NCBI RefSeq assembly: GCF_000382445.1
Contig: NZ_KB905472.1
Coordinates: forward strand, 1,410,276-1,474,275
Reading direction: 5' to 3'
Length of the DNA: 64,000 nucleotides
Source: Phocaeicola massiliensis B84634 = Timone 84634 = DSM 17679 = JCM 13223
Lineage (GTDB): Bacteria; Bacteroidota; Bacteroidia; Bacteroidales; Bacteroidaceae
The notes below the pieces were generated by a model. It searched no databases and was not told where the DNA came from. It saw only the letters and a program-made list of their open reading frames with translations. This document shows positions 15,899 to 25,080 of the stretch, in pieces. The stretch's first letter is position 1; each line of letters starts with the position of its first letter. The position numbers and the translations under genes are program-made.

Positions 15899-15934
15899 CG
15901 CAAAATTTTGCGAAGAACAAAAATGCACAACATC
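15899..15934. promoter_or_regulatory. Perfect 14-bp palindrome next to the 14-mer shared with the tra promoter
   Basis: CGCAAAATTTTGCG (15899-15912) is a perfect palindrome. Eight bases on, AAATGCACAACATC (15921-15934) repeats exactly the sequence at 13413-13426 in front of parA. Together they resemble a regulatory region for the leftward mob genes, about 200 bases before the MobC-like start. Confidence 0.45.
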
Positions 15935-16749
15935 ATTCTTTGGAGAAATCTTCTGTACAACTTACTTGATTACCAGGCTTTCCGCGTACTATGAAATGCG
16001 GGTCGTCTGCACCATGGAACCCCGGTTACGGGGGTTGTCGGTTCAACATACATTGGGGATTGGTCAGCAGAGGATGACATTCGTGAGATACATTCTCCAA
16101 GGTTAATTTGCGACAGCGGTCATCAGCTCTACGGAATATAAGTTACATTGATGCTGCTTACAAAGAAATGGATGTACCTGCAGCTTTGTTTCCGTGGTAC
16201 AGTCCATCTGCGTAGCTTGATGGCTCCGACATCAGAACAGATATTCTCAAGTTGGAACGAACGAAGCAATCTATATATAGGTATAGGCAAACAAGCGTGT
16301 TCGGGTTTGCCCATTCTGAAAGTCCCTTGAACTCTTGGTTCATGAAACTCTCAAAGCATATAGATGTTCATCGGCAAACCGTCGCGTCATGTACCTTGCG
16401 CTGATGTATCATACTTCAAGGGAAAAGGATTTTGGGCGCTTGCGAACGATGGTCAAAGAACGAGAGGGAAAAGAAGTTGGTCCAACATGTGGTCAAACAT
16501 TTTTTGTTATCTTTTTGTTGGACCAAGTGCATTTGAAGCATTGACGGAAGAACGACTGCATGAATGTTCATGCTACCGATGTTTCGCTGTTGTCTGCACC
16601 TTGGTTTGGAGGTTGAAACAGCCTGAGAACCAGGTGAAAAAGTGACCCAAAATACATAAAAAAGAGACTGGAAAATTTCCTTATCTCGTTGATTATTAGT
16701 ATATTTGAGTATAGATAACACCCTATATACGGGTAGTCAATCACTTAAA
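15935..16749. other. Gene-poor stretch between the mob leader and a small membrane gene
   Basis: No convincing protein is seen; the open frames here are under 110 codons, lack family features and overlap one another on both strands. It contains one inverted repeat, TTGGTCCAAC (16477-16486) with GTTGGACCAA (16517-16526). A promoter-like TATATTTG is at 16699-16706, facing the downstream small gene. Confidence 0.4.
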
Positions 16750-16965
16750 ATGTATGTTATGGTTTTACTGTTATTCTTCATATATCTGGTACCGGTGGTG
16801 TTCGTGTTCTGCATCGTGCTGAAGCTGGGTCTGTGGCTTGCCATTAATCTGATTCAGTTGGCGGTGTGGCTGTTGAAACATGCCTTTGTCCTGCTATGGA
16901 AGCTGTTGGTGTTTGTCGCCGTGTTGGTCTTTGCCAGTCTGCGTTCCTCTCCACCGCCGAAATAA
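16750..16965 (+). CDS. Small hydrophobic membrane protein
   Basis: A 71-residue protein starting at the ATG at 16750; an in-frame ATG at 16705 is possible but adds polar residues. Almost all of it is hydrophobic, with two or three membrane helices (VMVLLLFFIYLVPVVFVFCI, LAINLIQLAVWLLKHAF, LLWKLLVFVAVLVFASL) and a short tail ending SSPPPK. It is the only plus-strand gene in the element part of the window, and stands alone between the mob leader and the integrase. Family not recognised; similar tiny membrane proteins occur near integrases of Bacteroides elements. Confidence 0.5.
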   Translation: MYVMVLLLFFIYLVPVVFVFCIVLKLGLWLAINLIQLAVWLLKHAFVLLWKLLVFVAVLVFASLRSSPPPK

Positions 16966-17116
16966 AGCCAGGTAGCCGGAGGTCAAACGAGCTGCACTTA
17001 ACCGCAAAGGGTAGTGTGGCTTATGGGGAAGGAACAAGTGTTTTCCCTCTGGTTAAATGCTACATAACCTTACCAAAAGCCCAAGGGGTAAGTCCCATCA
17101 AACATAGTTCTACGCA

Positions 17117-17158
17117 AAAGCCATCCATTTCATTTGAGGCAATGAAATGGATGGCTTT
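17117..17158. terminator. Strong hairpin downstream of the integrase
   Basis: An 18-bp perfect inverted repeat (17117-17134 with 17141-17158; arm starts AAAGCCATCCATTTCATT) encloses a 6-base loop. It lies 21 bases past the integrase stop and is followed on either strand by short T/A runs, fitting a terminator that separates int from the plus-strand small gene. Confidence 0.75.
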
Positions 17159-17179
17159 CCACATAACAACACATCTTAC

Positions 17180-18676
17180 TTAAAATCCTTTTCCTTTACT
17201 GCGTTCATACACAGCTTCTTTTTGAGAATCACAATTCGTCAGACGGAATTGAACATTACAGCCGTCGGGTATGTCCTTGCGCAACATCGGCACAAGCTTG
17301 TCAATGACTTCATCGACGTTGCTGAACCCGATGTCGGTCAACTCAGCAATCACTTCACCTTTGAAATAGGCACGGGCATAGATCATCATCTTGGGTGAAA
17401 TGCGGAACATCTTGTCCTGTGGCGCACCAAGATCCTTTGCCTTTCCCTGCTTACTCTTCTTGGTGCTGAAGAAGATGAAGTCTATTACCTTGGCATTCAG
17501 CCTCCAGGCAGGTGAGAAGTCTATCTTCACATAACCACGAGTCACATTCATACCATGGCTATGGTTCATACCGAAGGCCACTTCATACAGATTGGCATCA
17601 CAGTCATTCTGTGCGATGGTCGCCCAAGTGTGACGGAAGGTATAGAAATGGTAGAAGTCTTCCTTCTTCATTCCCATGTCCGTACAAATTCTTCTGATAC
17701 CGATGTTTACACCTGCATTGAAGCTGTCGGAATCCGTGAAACGGCTGTGAAATACGAAAAGGTATTCATCGTTTTCATCGGTAGAAAGGTATTTGTCAAA
17801 GGTAGCCTGAATGAAGGGTTCCACCCGCATTTCGATGTAGGCTTCATCTTTGCGGCTGTGACGGGTCTTGGCTCGTTTGTAGCAGATGATGCCATCCCGA
17901 TAGTCGGTCTTCTTCATCAAGTAGAGGTCCACTGTATTGATGCCACCCAGACACAAGGAAAGAAGTGCCACATCTCTTCCCAGTTCGGGAGTAGAAGCCA
18001 GCATCTTGGTCTTGGGCAAGGGGCGGTTGAAGAACTCACGGCAGGCTTCTGCACTGATGGCAATCTTCGTCGTGGTATCAGACTTCGGTATCTGTACCTT
18101 CAGCCACGGGTTGAACTTGATGCGGCAGATACCCCGTTCGTCATCATTGAACTCGACCAGAGCCTTCTTGAAAATCTGCCGGACACAGGTGGGGTACATT
18201 TCCTTTGCCCGGTTGGTTTTGGACAGATACTCCAACCAATGGGTTAGAACAGCAGAGGTTAGGTAGCTAAACATAACTTTGTTAGACCCCACAAAGCGTT
18301 CCAGATGGTTTACTGCCAGCTTGTAGTTCTTGGCATTACGCTCATGCCCGTCATTGGCCATCTTCCGGATAAACTCCCGGGCATATTCGCTGAAGCAGAC
18401 ATCTTGATTGGTCTCTTGCAAATACTCCAGCACTTCCTTCACGTCCCAGGCGGTTGTGTCCACACGGTTCAACCGATCCATATACTCACGGACCAATCGT
18501 GAACAATGTTCTTTTACCACCGGGTCTGTCGGTTCACCACTGTCGGAAATATGCGCTGCGTCCACTACCTTATTGGTATTTATGTAAACGGACTTACGCG
18601 CATGCGTCACTCGAATATAGACTGTATAAAGTCCATCACTCTTCGGTCTCTTTACGGTTACTTTTAATGTCGTCAT
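17180..18676 (-). CDS. Tyrosine-type integrase of the conjugative element
   Basis: A 498-residue tyrosine recombinase that integrates and excises the element. N-terminal arm-binding and SAM-like core-binding parts (about 1-220) precede the catalytic domain. Visible boxes: YTFRHTWATIA (box II, with Tyr in place of the usual first His) and MNHSHGMNVTRGYVK with the candidate nucleophile Tyr. The box I region reads LCLGGINTVDLYL, so the usual catalytic Arg is replaced, as is known for IntDOT and related Bacteroides integrases. A C-terminal extension of about 100 residues follows the Tyr. It lies at the right end, next to chromosomal ppdK. Confidence 0.88.
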   Translation of the reverse strand: MTTLKVTVKRPKSDGLYTVYIRVTHARKSVYINTNKVVDAAHISDSGEPTDPVVKEHCSRLVREYMDRLNRVDTTAWDVKEVLEYLQETNQDVCFSEYAREFIRKMANDGHERNAKNYKLAVNHLERFVGSNKVMFSYLTSAVLTHWLEYLSKTNRAKEMYPTCVRQIFKKALVEFNDDERGICRIKFNPWLKVQIPKSDTTTKIAISAEACREFFNRPLPKTKMLASTPELGRDVALLSLCLGGINTVDLYLMKKTDYRDGIICYKRAKTRHSRKDEAYIEMRVEPFIQATFDKYLSTDENDEYLFVFHSRFTDSDSFNAGVNIGIRRICTDMGMKKEDFYHFYTFRHTWATIAQNDCDANLYEVAFGMNHSHGMNVTRGYVKIDFSPAWRLNAKVIDFIFFSTKKSKQGKAKDLGAPQDKMFRISPKMMIYARAYFKGEVIAELTDIGFSNVDEVIDKLVPMLRKDIPDGCNVQFRLTNCDSQKEAVYERSKGKGF

Positions 18677-18718
18677 AATCGATTTGAATTTACATATTAA
18701 AAAACATCAGAATTATCC

Positions 18719-18759
18719 GGGGTAAACAGTGGAAAACATGGTGCTTTTCGGGGTAAACA
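18719..18759. other. Direct repeats beside int: likely integrase arm sites / attachment region
   Basis: GGGGTAAACA occurs at 18719-18728 and again at 18750-18759, a spacing of 31 bases, between the integrase start and the ppdK terminator. Tyrosine integrases bind such repeated arm sites next to the crossover. The element-chromosome junction must lie between about 18760 and 18828, but the core cannot be fixed without the other end. Confidence 0.45.
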
Positions 18760-18828
18760 TAGAGCAAACATTTCTGTTCATTTGGCTCGAATAGTGCGGT
18801 CAAATGCACGAACCGTCCAAGCGCAAAA

Positions 18829-18866
18829 CAGGCTGTAACCACCGAAAAACCGGTAATTACAGCCTG
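18829..18866. terminator. Terminator of ppdK
   Basis: CAGGCTGTAA (18829-18838) pairs perfectly with TTACAGCCTG (18857-18866), and the interior ACCACCG/CGGT can extend the stem. It starts 33 bases after the ppdK stop on the minus strand. As ordinary chromosomal sequence it marks the host side of the insertion. Confidence 0.65.
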
Positions 18867-18899
18867 ATAATGCTATAATATGATAATTCTATCTAGGAA

Positions 18900-21620
18900 T
18901 TATTCCTCAACAGCAGCCTGCGCCGCCGCTAATCTGGCAATAGGCACGCGGAACGGAGAACATGATACATAATTCAAACCGACTTTGTGGCAGAACTTAA
19001 CAGATGAAGGTTCACCTCCGTGTTCACCGCAGATACCGCATTTCAAGTCGGGACGAACAGAACGGCCTTTATCCACAGCCATTTCAATAAGTTGGCCTAC
19101 ACCGTTTTGGTCAAGTACCTGGAATGGGTCTACTTTCAGAATCTTCTTTTCAAGATATACCGGTAAGAATGAAGCGATGTCATCACGAGAGTAACCGAAA
19201 GTCATTTGGGTAAGGTCATTTGTACCAAATGAGAAGTATTCTGCACGGCTGGCAATGCGGTTGGCTGTCAGTGCGGCACGAGGAATCTCAATCATGGTAC
19301 CTACCTTGAACGGAATTTCCATTCCTTCTCTTTCAAACAACTCGGCAGCAGCGTCACGAATCACTTTTTCCTGAGCTTCAAACTCATACAGAATACCGGT
19401 CAGCGGAACCATGATTTCGGGATGCGGGTCGTAACCTTCTCTTTTCAGTTCGATGGCAGCACCCAAAATAGCCTGAGTCTGCATTTCTGTGATACACGGA
19501 TAGGTGTTACCCAAACGGCAACCACGGTGTCCCAACATCGGGTTGTGTTCACATAAGCTTTCTACACGCTTCTGAATTTCCTGTACAGTTACTCCCATAG
19601 CCTGAGCCATCTCTTCCTGTCCCTTCAAATCGTGGGGAACAAATTCATGCAAAGGAGGATCGAGCAAACGAACATTCACCGGACATCCGTCCATAGCCTT
19701 GAAGATACCCTTAAAGTCAGCTTTCTGATAGGGGAGAAGTTTTGCCAATGCTTTTCTGCGTCCTGCTTCGTCGGGAGCCAGAATCATTTCACGCATGGCA
19801 ACAATCTTCTCTGCATCAAAGAACATGTGTTCTGTACGACAAAGACCGATACCGCATGCACCAAAACTGCGGGCCACTTCTGCATCATGCGGAGTATCGG
19901 CGTTAGTACGGACAACTAATTTGGTATATTTGTTGCAAAGATCCATCAGTGCGGCAAAGTCACCGGACACTTCTGCTGCTTTGGTTTCTACTTTACCTTT
20001 ATATACTTCACCGGTAGTACCGTTCAAAGAGATGAAATCACCCTCCTTCAGTACGATACCTTCTATTTCTACAGTACGGTTCTTGTAGTCTACATTGATA
20101 GCTCCTGCACCGGATACACAGCATTTTCCCATACCACGGGCTACAACGGCTGCGTGAGATGTCATACCGCCACGTGCAGTCAAAATACCTTGTGCTACAG
20201 CCATACCTGCCAAGTCTTCAGGAGAGGTTTCGATTCGTACCATGACCACTTTCTTACCATCTGCTGCCCATTTAGCAGCATCTTCGGCAAAGAATACAAC
20301 CTGACCGGTAGCTGCACCCGGAGAAGCGGGCAAGCCTCGAGTCAATACTTTGGCTTCTTTTAACGCCTGTTTATCGAATACGGGATGAAGTAGTTCATCC
20401 AATTTATTAGGCTCACAACGTTTCAACGCTGTCTTTTCATCAATCATTCCCTGACGCAACAAATCCATGGCAATTTTTACCATAGCGGCACCGGTACGTT
20501 TACCGTTACGAGTCTGCAAGAACCACAATTTTCCTTCTTGTACAGTAAATTCCATGTCTTGCATATCACGGTAGTGGTCTTCCAATTTAGTCTGAAGCGC
20601 ATCCAACTCTTTATAGATTTCCGGCATAGCCTCTTCCATGGAAGGATATTTGGCTACACGTTCTTCTTCAGAGATACCGGCACGCTCGGCCCAACGCTGA
20701 GAACCGATTTTGGTAATCTGCTGCGGAGTACGGATACCGGCAACCACGTCTTCACCTTGGGCGTTAATTAAATATTCACCATTGAACAGATCTTCACCGT
20801 TACCGGCATCGCGAGAGAAACATACACCTGTTGCAGAAGTGTCTCCCATATTACCGAACACCATTGCCTGAACGGTTACTGCAGTACCCCATTCTGCAGG
20901 AATACCTTCCATTTTGCGGTAAAGAATAGCTCGTTCATTCATCCAGCTGCGGAATACAGCACAGACAGCACCCCAAAGTTGTTCGTAAGCACTAGTCGGA
21001 AAGTCTTGGCCGGTTTGTTCCTTAACAGCTGCTTTAAAACGTTTTACCAACTCTTTCAGGTCTTCTACTTCCAATTCGTTATCCAGTTTTACACCTTTGG
21101 CTTCTTTTACTTCTTCGATAATAGCTTCAAATGGGTCAATGTCATCTTTATTTACGGGCTTCATACCTAAAACCACATCACCATACATTTGGACAAAACG
21201 ACGATAAGAGTCCCATGCAAAACGGGGACGACCGGTCTTACGGGTTAACCCTTCTACTACTTCATCGTTTAAACCCAGATTCAGAATAGTGTCCATCATA
21301 CCCGGCATAGAAGCGCGAGCACCGGAACGTACAGAAACCAATAAGGGATTCTCTACATCACCAAATTTAGAATTCATCAGGTTCTCAATGTTGGCGATAG
21401 CTTTTTCAACATCTTCTCTGAGTAGTTCTACGACTTTATCTTTTCCTAAATCATAATATTCTGTACATACTTCGGTAGTGATTGTGAAACCCGGAGGAAC
21501 GGGTACACCGATCAGATTCATTTCAGCCAGGTTAGCACCTTTTCCACCAAGCAGTTCTCTCATGTCTGCTTTACCTTCTGCTTTTCCGTTTCCGAAGGTA
21601 TAAACTCTTTTTTTCTCCAT
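18900..21620 (-). CDS. ppdK: Pyruvate, phosphate dikinase
   Basis: A 906-residue enzyme interconverting pyruvate + ATP + Pi and phosphoenolpyruvate + AMP + PPi, used in anaerobes for glycolysis/gluconeogenesis. The start at 21620 gives MEKKRVYTFGNGKAEGKADM; an upstream in-frame extension is Cys/Leu-rich and crosses the promoter. An ATP-grasp domain comes first (GGKGANLAEM, SVRSGARASMPGMMDTILNL), then the swivelling phosphohistidine domain with GGMTSHAAVVARGMGKCCVSG, then the PEP-binding barrel with the catalytic Cys in KCGICGEHGG near the C-terminus. Length is normal. It stands alone, with its own promoter and terminator. Confidence 0.97.
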   Translation of the reverse strand: MEKKRVYTFGNGKAEGKADMRELLGGKGANLAEMNLIGVPVPPGFTITTEVCTEYYDLGKDKVVELLREDVEKAIANIENLMNSKFGDVENPLLVSVRSGARASMPGMMDTILNLGLNDEVVEGLTRKTGRPRFAWDSYRRFVQMYGDVVLGMKPVNKDDIDPFEAIIEEVKEAKGVKLDNELEVEDLKELVKRFKAAVKEQTGQDFPTSAYEQLWGAVCAVFRSWMNERAILYRKMEGIPAEWGTAVTVQAMVFGNMGDTSATGVCFSRDAGNGEDLFNGEYLINAQGEDVVAGIRTPQQITKIGSQRWAERAGISEEERVAKYPSMEEAMPEIYKELDALQTKLEDHYRDMQDMEFTVQEGKLWFLQTRNGKRTGAAMVKIAMDLLRQGMIDEKTALKRCEPNKLDELLHPVFDKQALKEAKVLTRGLPASPGAATGQVVFFAEDAAKWAADGKKVVMVRIETSPEDLAGMAVAQGILTARGGMTSHAAVVARGMGKCCVSGAGAINVDYKNRTVEIEGIVLKEGDFISLNGTTGEVYKGKVETKAAEVSGDFAALMDLCNKYTKLVVRTNADTPHDAEVARSFGACGIGLCRTEHMFFDAEKIVAMREMILAPDEAGRRKALAKLLPYQKADFKGIFKAMDGCPVNVRLLDPPLHEFVPHDLKGQEEMAQAMGVTVQEIQKRVESLCEHNPMLGHRGCRLGNTYPCITEMQTQAILGAAIELKREGYDPHPEIMVPLTGILYEFEAQEKVIRDAAAELFEREGMEIPFKVGTMIEIPRAALTANRIASRAEYFSFGTNDLTQMTFGYSRDDIASFLPVYLEKKILKVDPFQVLDQNGVGQLIEMAVDKGRSVRPDLKCGICGEHGGEPSSVKFCHKVGLNYVSCSPFRVPIARLAAAQAAVEE

Positions 21621-21662
21621 AAATAATGTATTTAAAGTTAACTCGTTCAAAAATTGTAATCG

Positions 21663-21693
21663 CAAAACTATACATATTTTATTTATTTCCAAA
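21663..21693 (-). promoter_or_regulatory. ppdK promoter
   Basis: On the minus strand TTTG (21693-21690) and TAGTTTTG (21670-21663) are separated by 19 bases, matching the Bacteroides primary sigma factor consensus. The start codon is 43 bases downstream of the -7 box. Confidence 0.7.
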
Positions 21694-21816
21694 CGAATTA
21701 ATGAAAAAAAACAGCAGAAATTGCAATTTCTACTTTGCAATTTTAATATATTTCGTTTTATAGGGAGAAATTCGGAGAAAATGCTTATTTTTGCCCCAAA
21801 TTAACTTATTTAGAAA

Positions 21817-23235
21817 GTGGCTAGAAAGAAGAAAGAGCTCCCTCTATTAGAGAAGGTAACCATAACAGATGTAGCTGCCGAAGGTAAAGCTTTGGCGAAA
21901 GTGAATGATTTAGTAGTGTTTGTGCCGTATGTTGTTCCCGGTGATGTGGTGGACTTGCAAATAAAACGTAAGAAAAACCATTATGCAGAAGCAGTGGCAG
22001 TGAATTTCCATGAATATTCTCCTAAAAGAGCTGTCCCGTTTTGTCAGCATTATGGCGTGTGCGGTGGTTGTAAATGGCAATGCTTGCCCTATGATGAACA
22101 AATAAAGTATAAACAAAAACAGGTAACGGATAATCTGGTTCGCATCGGGAAAGTTGAATTACCGGAAATTTCTCCTATTCTGGGGTCTGCAAAGACAGAG
22201 TTCTATCGTAATAAATTGGAATTTACATTTTCTGATAAGCGCTGGCTGACCGAAGAGGAAGTGAAGGCGGATGTGAAGTATGATCAGATGAATGCTGTAG
22301 GATTCCATATTCCGGGTGCATTCGACAAAGTGCTTGCCATTGAGAAATGTTGGCTGCAGGACGATATCAGCAATCAAATCCGTAACGCTGTCCGTGACTA
22401 CGCATATGAACACAATTATTCTTTCTTTAATCTTCGTACGCAGGAGGGTATGCTCCGCAATCTGATGATTCGCACATCAAGTACCGGAGAGTTGATGGTA
22501 TTGCTTCAATGCAAAATTACAGAAGAGAGCGAAATGGAGCAAATGAAGCAGTTATTGGCTTTTATAGCTGACAAATTTCCACAGATTACTTCCTTATTAT
22601 ATGTGGTCAATAATAAATGCAATGATACTATTAACGATTTGGATGTAGTGCTATTTAAGGGCAATGACCATATATTTGAAGAAATGGAAGGCTTGCGCTT
22701 TAAGATTGGTCCGAAATCTTTTTATCAGACTAACTCTGAGCAAGCATATACCTTATATAAGGTAGCACGCAATTTTGCAGGTCTGACCGGAAATGAGCTT
22801 GTCTATGACCTTTATACCGGAACCGGAACAATTGCAAATTTCGTGTCTCGTCAGGCAAAGAAAGTGATTGGCATAGAGTATGTGCCGGAAGCGATTGAAG
22901 ATGCTAAAGTAAATTCGGAGATAAACCATATTACCAATACATTGTTCTATGCGGGAGATATGAAAGATATTCTTACTCAGGAGTTTATTAATGAACACGG
23001 TCGTCCGGATGTTATCATTACCGATCCGCCGCGTGCAGGTATGCACAATGATGTAATAAATACGATTCTGTTTGCCGAACCCGAACGTATTGTTTATGTC
23101 AGTTGTAATCCGGCAACGCAGGCACGCGACTTGTCTTTGCTGGATACTAAATATAAAGTGGTTGCCGTTCAACCGGTAGATATGTTCCCTCATACACATC
23201 ATGTAGAGAATGTGGTTTTACTTGAAAGAAGATAA
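21817..23235 (+). CDS. rlmD: 23S rRNA (uracil-5-)-methyltransferase RlmD/RumA family
   Basis: A 472-residue SAM-dependent RNA methyltransferase. A TRAM domain is at the N-terminus (VTITDVAAEGKALAKVNDLVVFVPYVVPGD), followed by the Cys cluster PFCQHYGVCGGCKWQ for an iron-sulfur cluster, and the SAM motif VYDLYTGTGTIANF. The catalytic Cys lies in IVYVSCNPATQARDL and ITDPPRAGMH is present. Translation appears to begin at GTG 21817, the first codon consistent with ARKKKELPLLEKVTITDV. A TATTTTTG box at 21786-21793 fits a promoter. The next gene, another rRNA modifier, starts 2 bases after its stop. Confidence 0.92.
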   Translation: MARKKKELPLLEKVTITDVAAEGKALAKVNDLVVFVPYVVPGDVVDLQIKRKKNHYAEAVAVNFHEYSPKRAVPFCQHYGVCGGCKWQCLPYDEQIKYKQKQVTDNLVRIGKVELPEISPILGSAKTEFYRNKLEFTFSDKRWLTEEEVKADVKYDQMNAVGFHIPGAFDKVLAIEKCWLQDDISNQIRNAVRDYAYEHNYSFFNLRTQEGMLRNLMIRTSSTGELMVLLQCKITEESEMEQMKQLLAFIADKFPQITSLLYVVNNKCNDTINDLDVVLFKGNDHIFEEMEGLRFKIGPKSFYQTNSEQAYTLYKVARNFAGLTGNELVYDLYTGTGTIANFVSRQAKKVIGIEYVPEAIEDAKVNSEINHITNTLFYAGDMKDILTQEFINEHGRPDVIITDPPRAGMHNDVINTILFAEPERIVYVSCNPATQARDLSLLDTKYKVVAVQPVDMFPHTHHVENVVLLERR

Positions 23236-23237
23236 TT

Positions 23238-24164
23238 ATGTCAAGAGGTAAAAATAATAAATCAGGCAAGCCCGTTGCACGGGCTGTTGCAAAGTATACT
23301 GTATATAATGTTAATGAACCTGCTGAATTGATGGATTTTCTGATGCAGAAAATGGCAGGAATCAGTCGTAGCAAAGTAAAAACAATGCTGACTAACCGGG
23401 TTATATTGGTAGACAATATAATTACTACACAATATAATTTTGAACTGAAACCCGGCATGAAAGTTCAGGTGAGCAAAACCAAAAACAATCGTGAATTCAA
23501 GAATCCGATGTTGAAACTGGTATATGAGGATGCTTATATTATCGTGGTAGAGAAGAAAGAAGGACTGCTTTCGGTCAGCACTGAACATCAAAAGGAGCGT
23601 ACAGCACAACATATCCTGAACGAATATGTAAAACGTTCGCATCGTAACAACCGTATATTTGTTGTTCATCGGTTAGACCGTGAAACATCGGGACTGATGA
23701 TGTATGCCAAGGATGAAAAGACCCAAAATACGTTGCGTGATAATTGGCAGGATATTGTAACCGATCGCCGTTATGTAGCTATTGTTTCGGGAGAAATGGA
23801 GAAAGATGGAGGAACTGTTGAGTCGTGGTTGACCGATCGTAAATTATATGTCAGCTCCAGTCCTTATGATGATGGAGAGGGAAAATATGCTGTTACACAT
23901 TATAGAACAATAAAACGCGCGAATGGTTATTCTCTGGTGGAGTTGGATTTGGAAACAGGACGTAAAAATCAAATTCGCGTTCATATGTCAGAACTTGGAC
24001 ATCCGGTGATTGGCGATGAACGGTATGGTAGCGAATGTAATCCGCTAGGCCGATTGGCACTACATGCTTTCAAACTTTGTTTTTATCATCCCATAACAGG
24101 GGAACTGATGCAGTTTGAAACTCCGTATCCGGCAAACTTTAAGACTCTAATGTTAAAAAAATAG
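23238..24164 (+). CDS. RluA-family pseudouridine synthase
   Basis: A 308-residue enzyme that isomerises uridine in rRNA or tRNA. An S4 RNA-binding domain covers about residues 28-75 (LMQKMAGISRSKVKTMLTNR), and the catalytic motif HRLDRETSGLMMYAKD holds the active Asp. RKNQIRVHMSELGHPVIGDERYG is the conserved late motif. The order with the RlmD-like gene suggests a two-gene RNA-modification operon. The exact target position is not decidable from sequence. The first 15 residues are a basic Ser/Lys/Gly tail. Confidence 0.9.
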   Translation: MSRGKNNKSGKPVARAVAKYTVYNVNEPAELMDFLMQKMAGISRSKVKTMLTNRVILVDNIITTQYNFELKPGMKVQVSKTKNNREFKNPMLKLVYEDAYIIVVEKKEGLLSVSTEHQKERTAQHILNEYVKRSHRNNRIFVVHRLDRETSGLMMYAKDEKTQNTLRDNWQDIVTDRRYVAIVSGEMEKDGGTVESWLTDRKLYVSSSPYDDGEGKYAVTHYRTIKRANGYSLVELDLETGRKNQIRVHMSELGHPVIGDERYGSECNPLGRLALHAFKLCFYHPITGELMQFETPYPANFKTLMLKK

Positions 24165-24185
24165 CAATAATAAGTTTTGCACTCC

Positions 24186-25001
24186 TTAACAGTTGTGAAG
24201 AATAAATTTTTCCACAACAGCTGCCACACCGTCTTCTTCATTGGAGGCGGTGATGAAGTTGGCATTCTGCCTCACTATATCTTGAGCATTCGCCATTGCC
24301 ACTCCTAAACCTGCATATTTTATCATTGAGATATCATTAAATCCGTCTCCTATTGCTATTAGTTCTTCTTTTTTATTGCCTAATTCTTTCAATAAAACAG
24401 ATAGAGCTTGTGCTTTATCAATTCCCTTGGGAACCAATTCCAAAAAATAGGCTTCAGAACGATAAACTCCCAAAAGCTCTTTTAAGTCATTATGCATTTC
24501 ATTTTCTAAGGTCGCAAGTTTAATCGGTTCGCCTACAATCATGCACTTCCCAACAGGAAAGTCAATGGCTGACAGGAAATTATCTACTTTTTTGATTGTC
24601 ATAACATTTAGCAATGCCAACTTTTGTACGTATTCATCATATGGGTTTTCAGTAATGACAAACTCATTATGATATGTAATTATAGTAAAACCATATTTCT
24701 TGGCATAGTTATATAAAAATGGAATAACGGAGCGTTCAAGCAGGTTTTCATACATTACTTTTCCTGTTTGCCAGTTGATGATTCTTCCTCCGTTATAAGA
24801 AAGTATGTATCCACCGTATTCTCTTAAACAAAGATGTTCGGCAATAGGAGCCACCCCATAAGTGGGACGTCCTGTTGCTAATATTATTTTCACTCCTTTT
24901 TGTTGAGCTTTAATAATAGTCCGTCGTGTGTAAGGAGTAATTTCTTTTTTGGTATTAGTCAGTGTTCCGTCTAAATCTAATGCCAGTAATTTATACTTCA
25001 T
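24186..25001 (-). CDS. Cof-type HAD phosphatase
   Basis: A 271-residue haloacid-dehalogenase phosphatase of the Cof/class IIb type. Motif I is LLALDLDGTLTNTKKEIT at the N-terminus, motif II ILATGRP, and the late motif IAIGDGFNDISMIKYAGLGVAM with the paired Asp residues; a large cap domain lies between. Substrates in this family are typically sugar phosphates or flavin/pyridoxal phosphate; none can be named here. It is transcribed divergently from rmuC with a TATATTTG box on its strand. Confidence 0.9.
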   Translation of the reverse strand: MKYKLLALDLDGTLTNTKKEITPYTRRTIIKAQQKGVKIILATGRPTYGVAPIAEHLCLREYGGYILSYNGGRIINWQTGKVMYENLLERSVIPFLYNYAKKYGFTIITYHNEFVITENPYDEYVQKLALLNVMTIKKVDNFLSAIDFPVGKCMIVGEPIKLATLENEMHNDLKELLGVYRSEAYFLELVPKGIDKAQALSVLLKELGNKKEELIAIGDGFNDISMIKYAGLGVAMANAQDIVRQNANFITASNEEDGVAAVVEKFILHNC

Positions 25002-25024
25002 AAGTGCTAAGGTGAATTTTGAGG

Positions 25025-25062
25025 CAAATATAATGAATATCGTTTATTATTTGCTACATTTG
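25025..25062. promoter_or_regulatory. Divergent promoters of the HAD phosphatase and rmuC
   Basis: TATATTTG on the minus strand (25032-25025) and TACATTTG on the plus strand (25055-25062) both match TAnnTTTG and sit 24 and 19 bases from the respective start codons. Confidence 0.55.
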
Positions 25063-25080
25063 CTATAAATAACAAGAATT

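Noticed and set aside
15698-15928. N-terminal extension of the MobC-like protein
   Set aside because: The extension translates the hairpin-rich candidate oriT into Cys-rich sequence; the internal Met at 15697 begins the conserved domain.
16129-16645. Several 60-100 codon frames on both strands
   Set aside because: They overlap one another, have no recognisable domains or promoters, and show no coding-like pattern.
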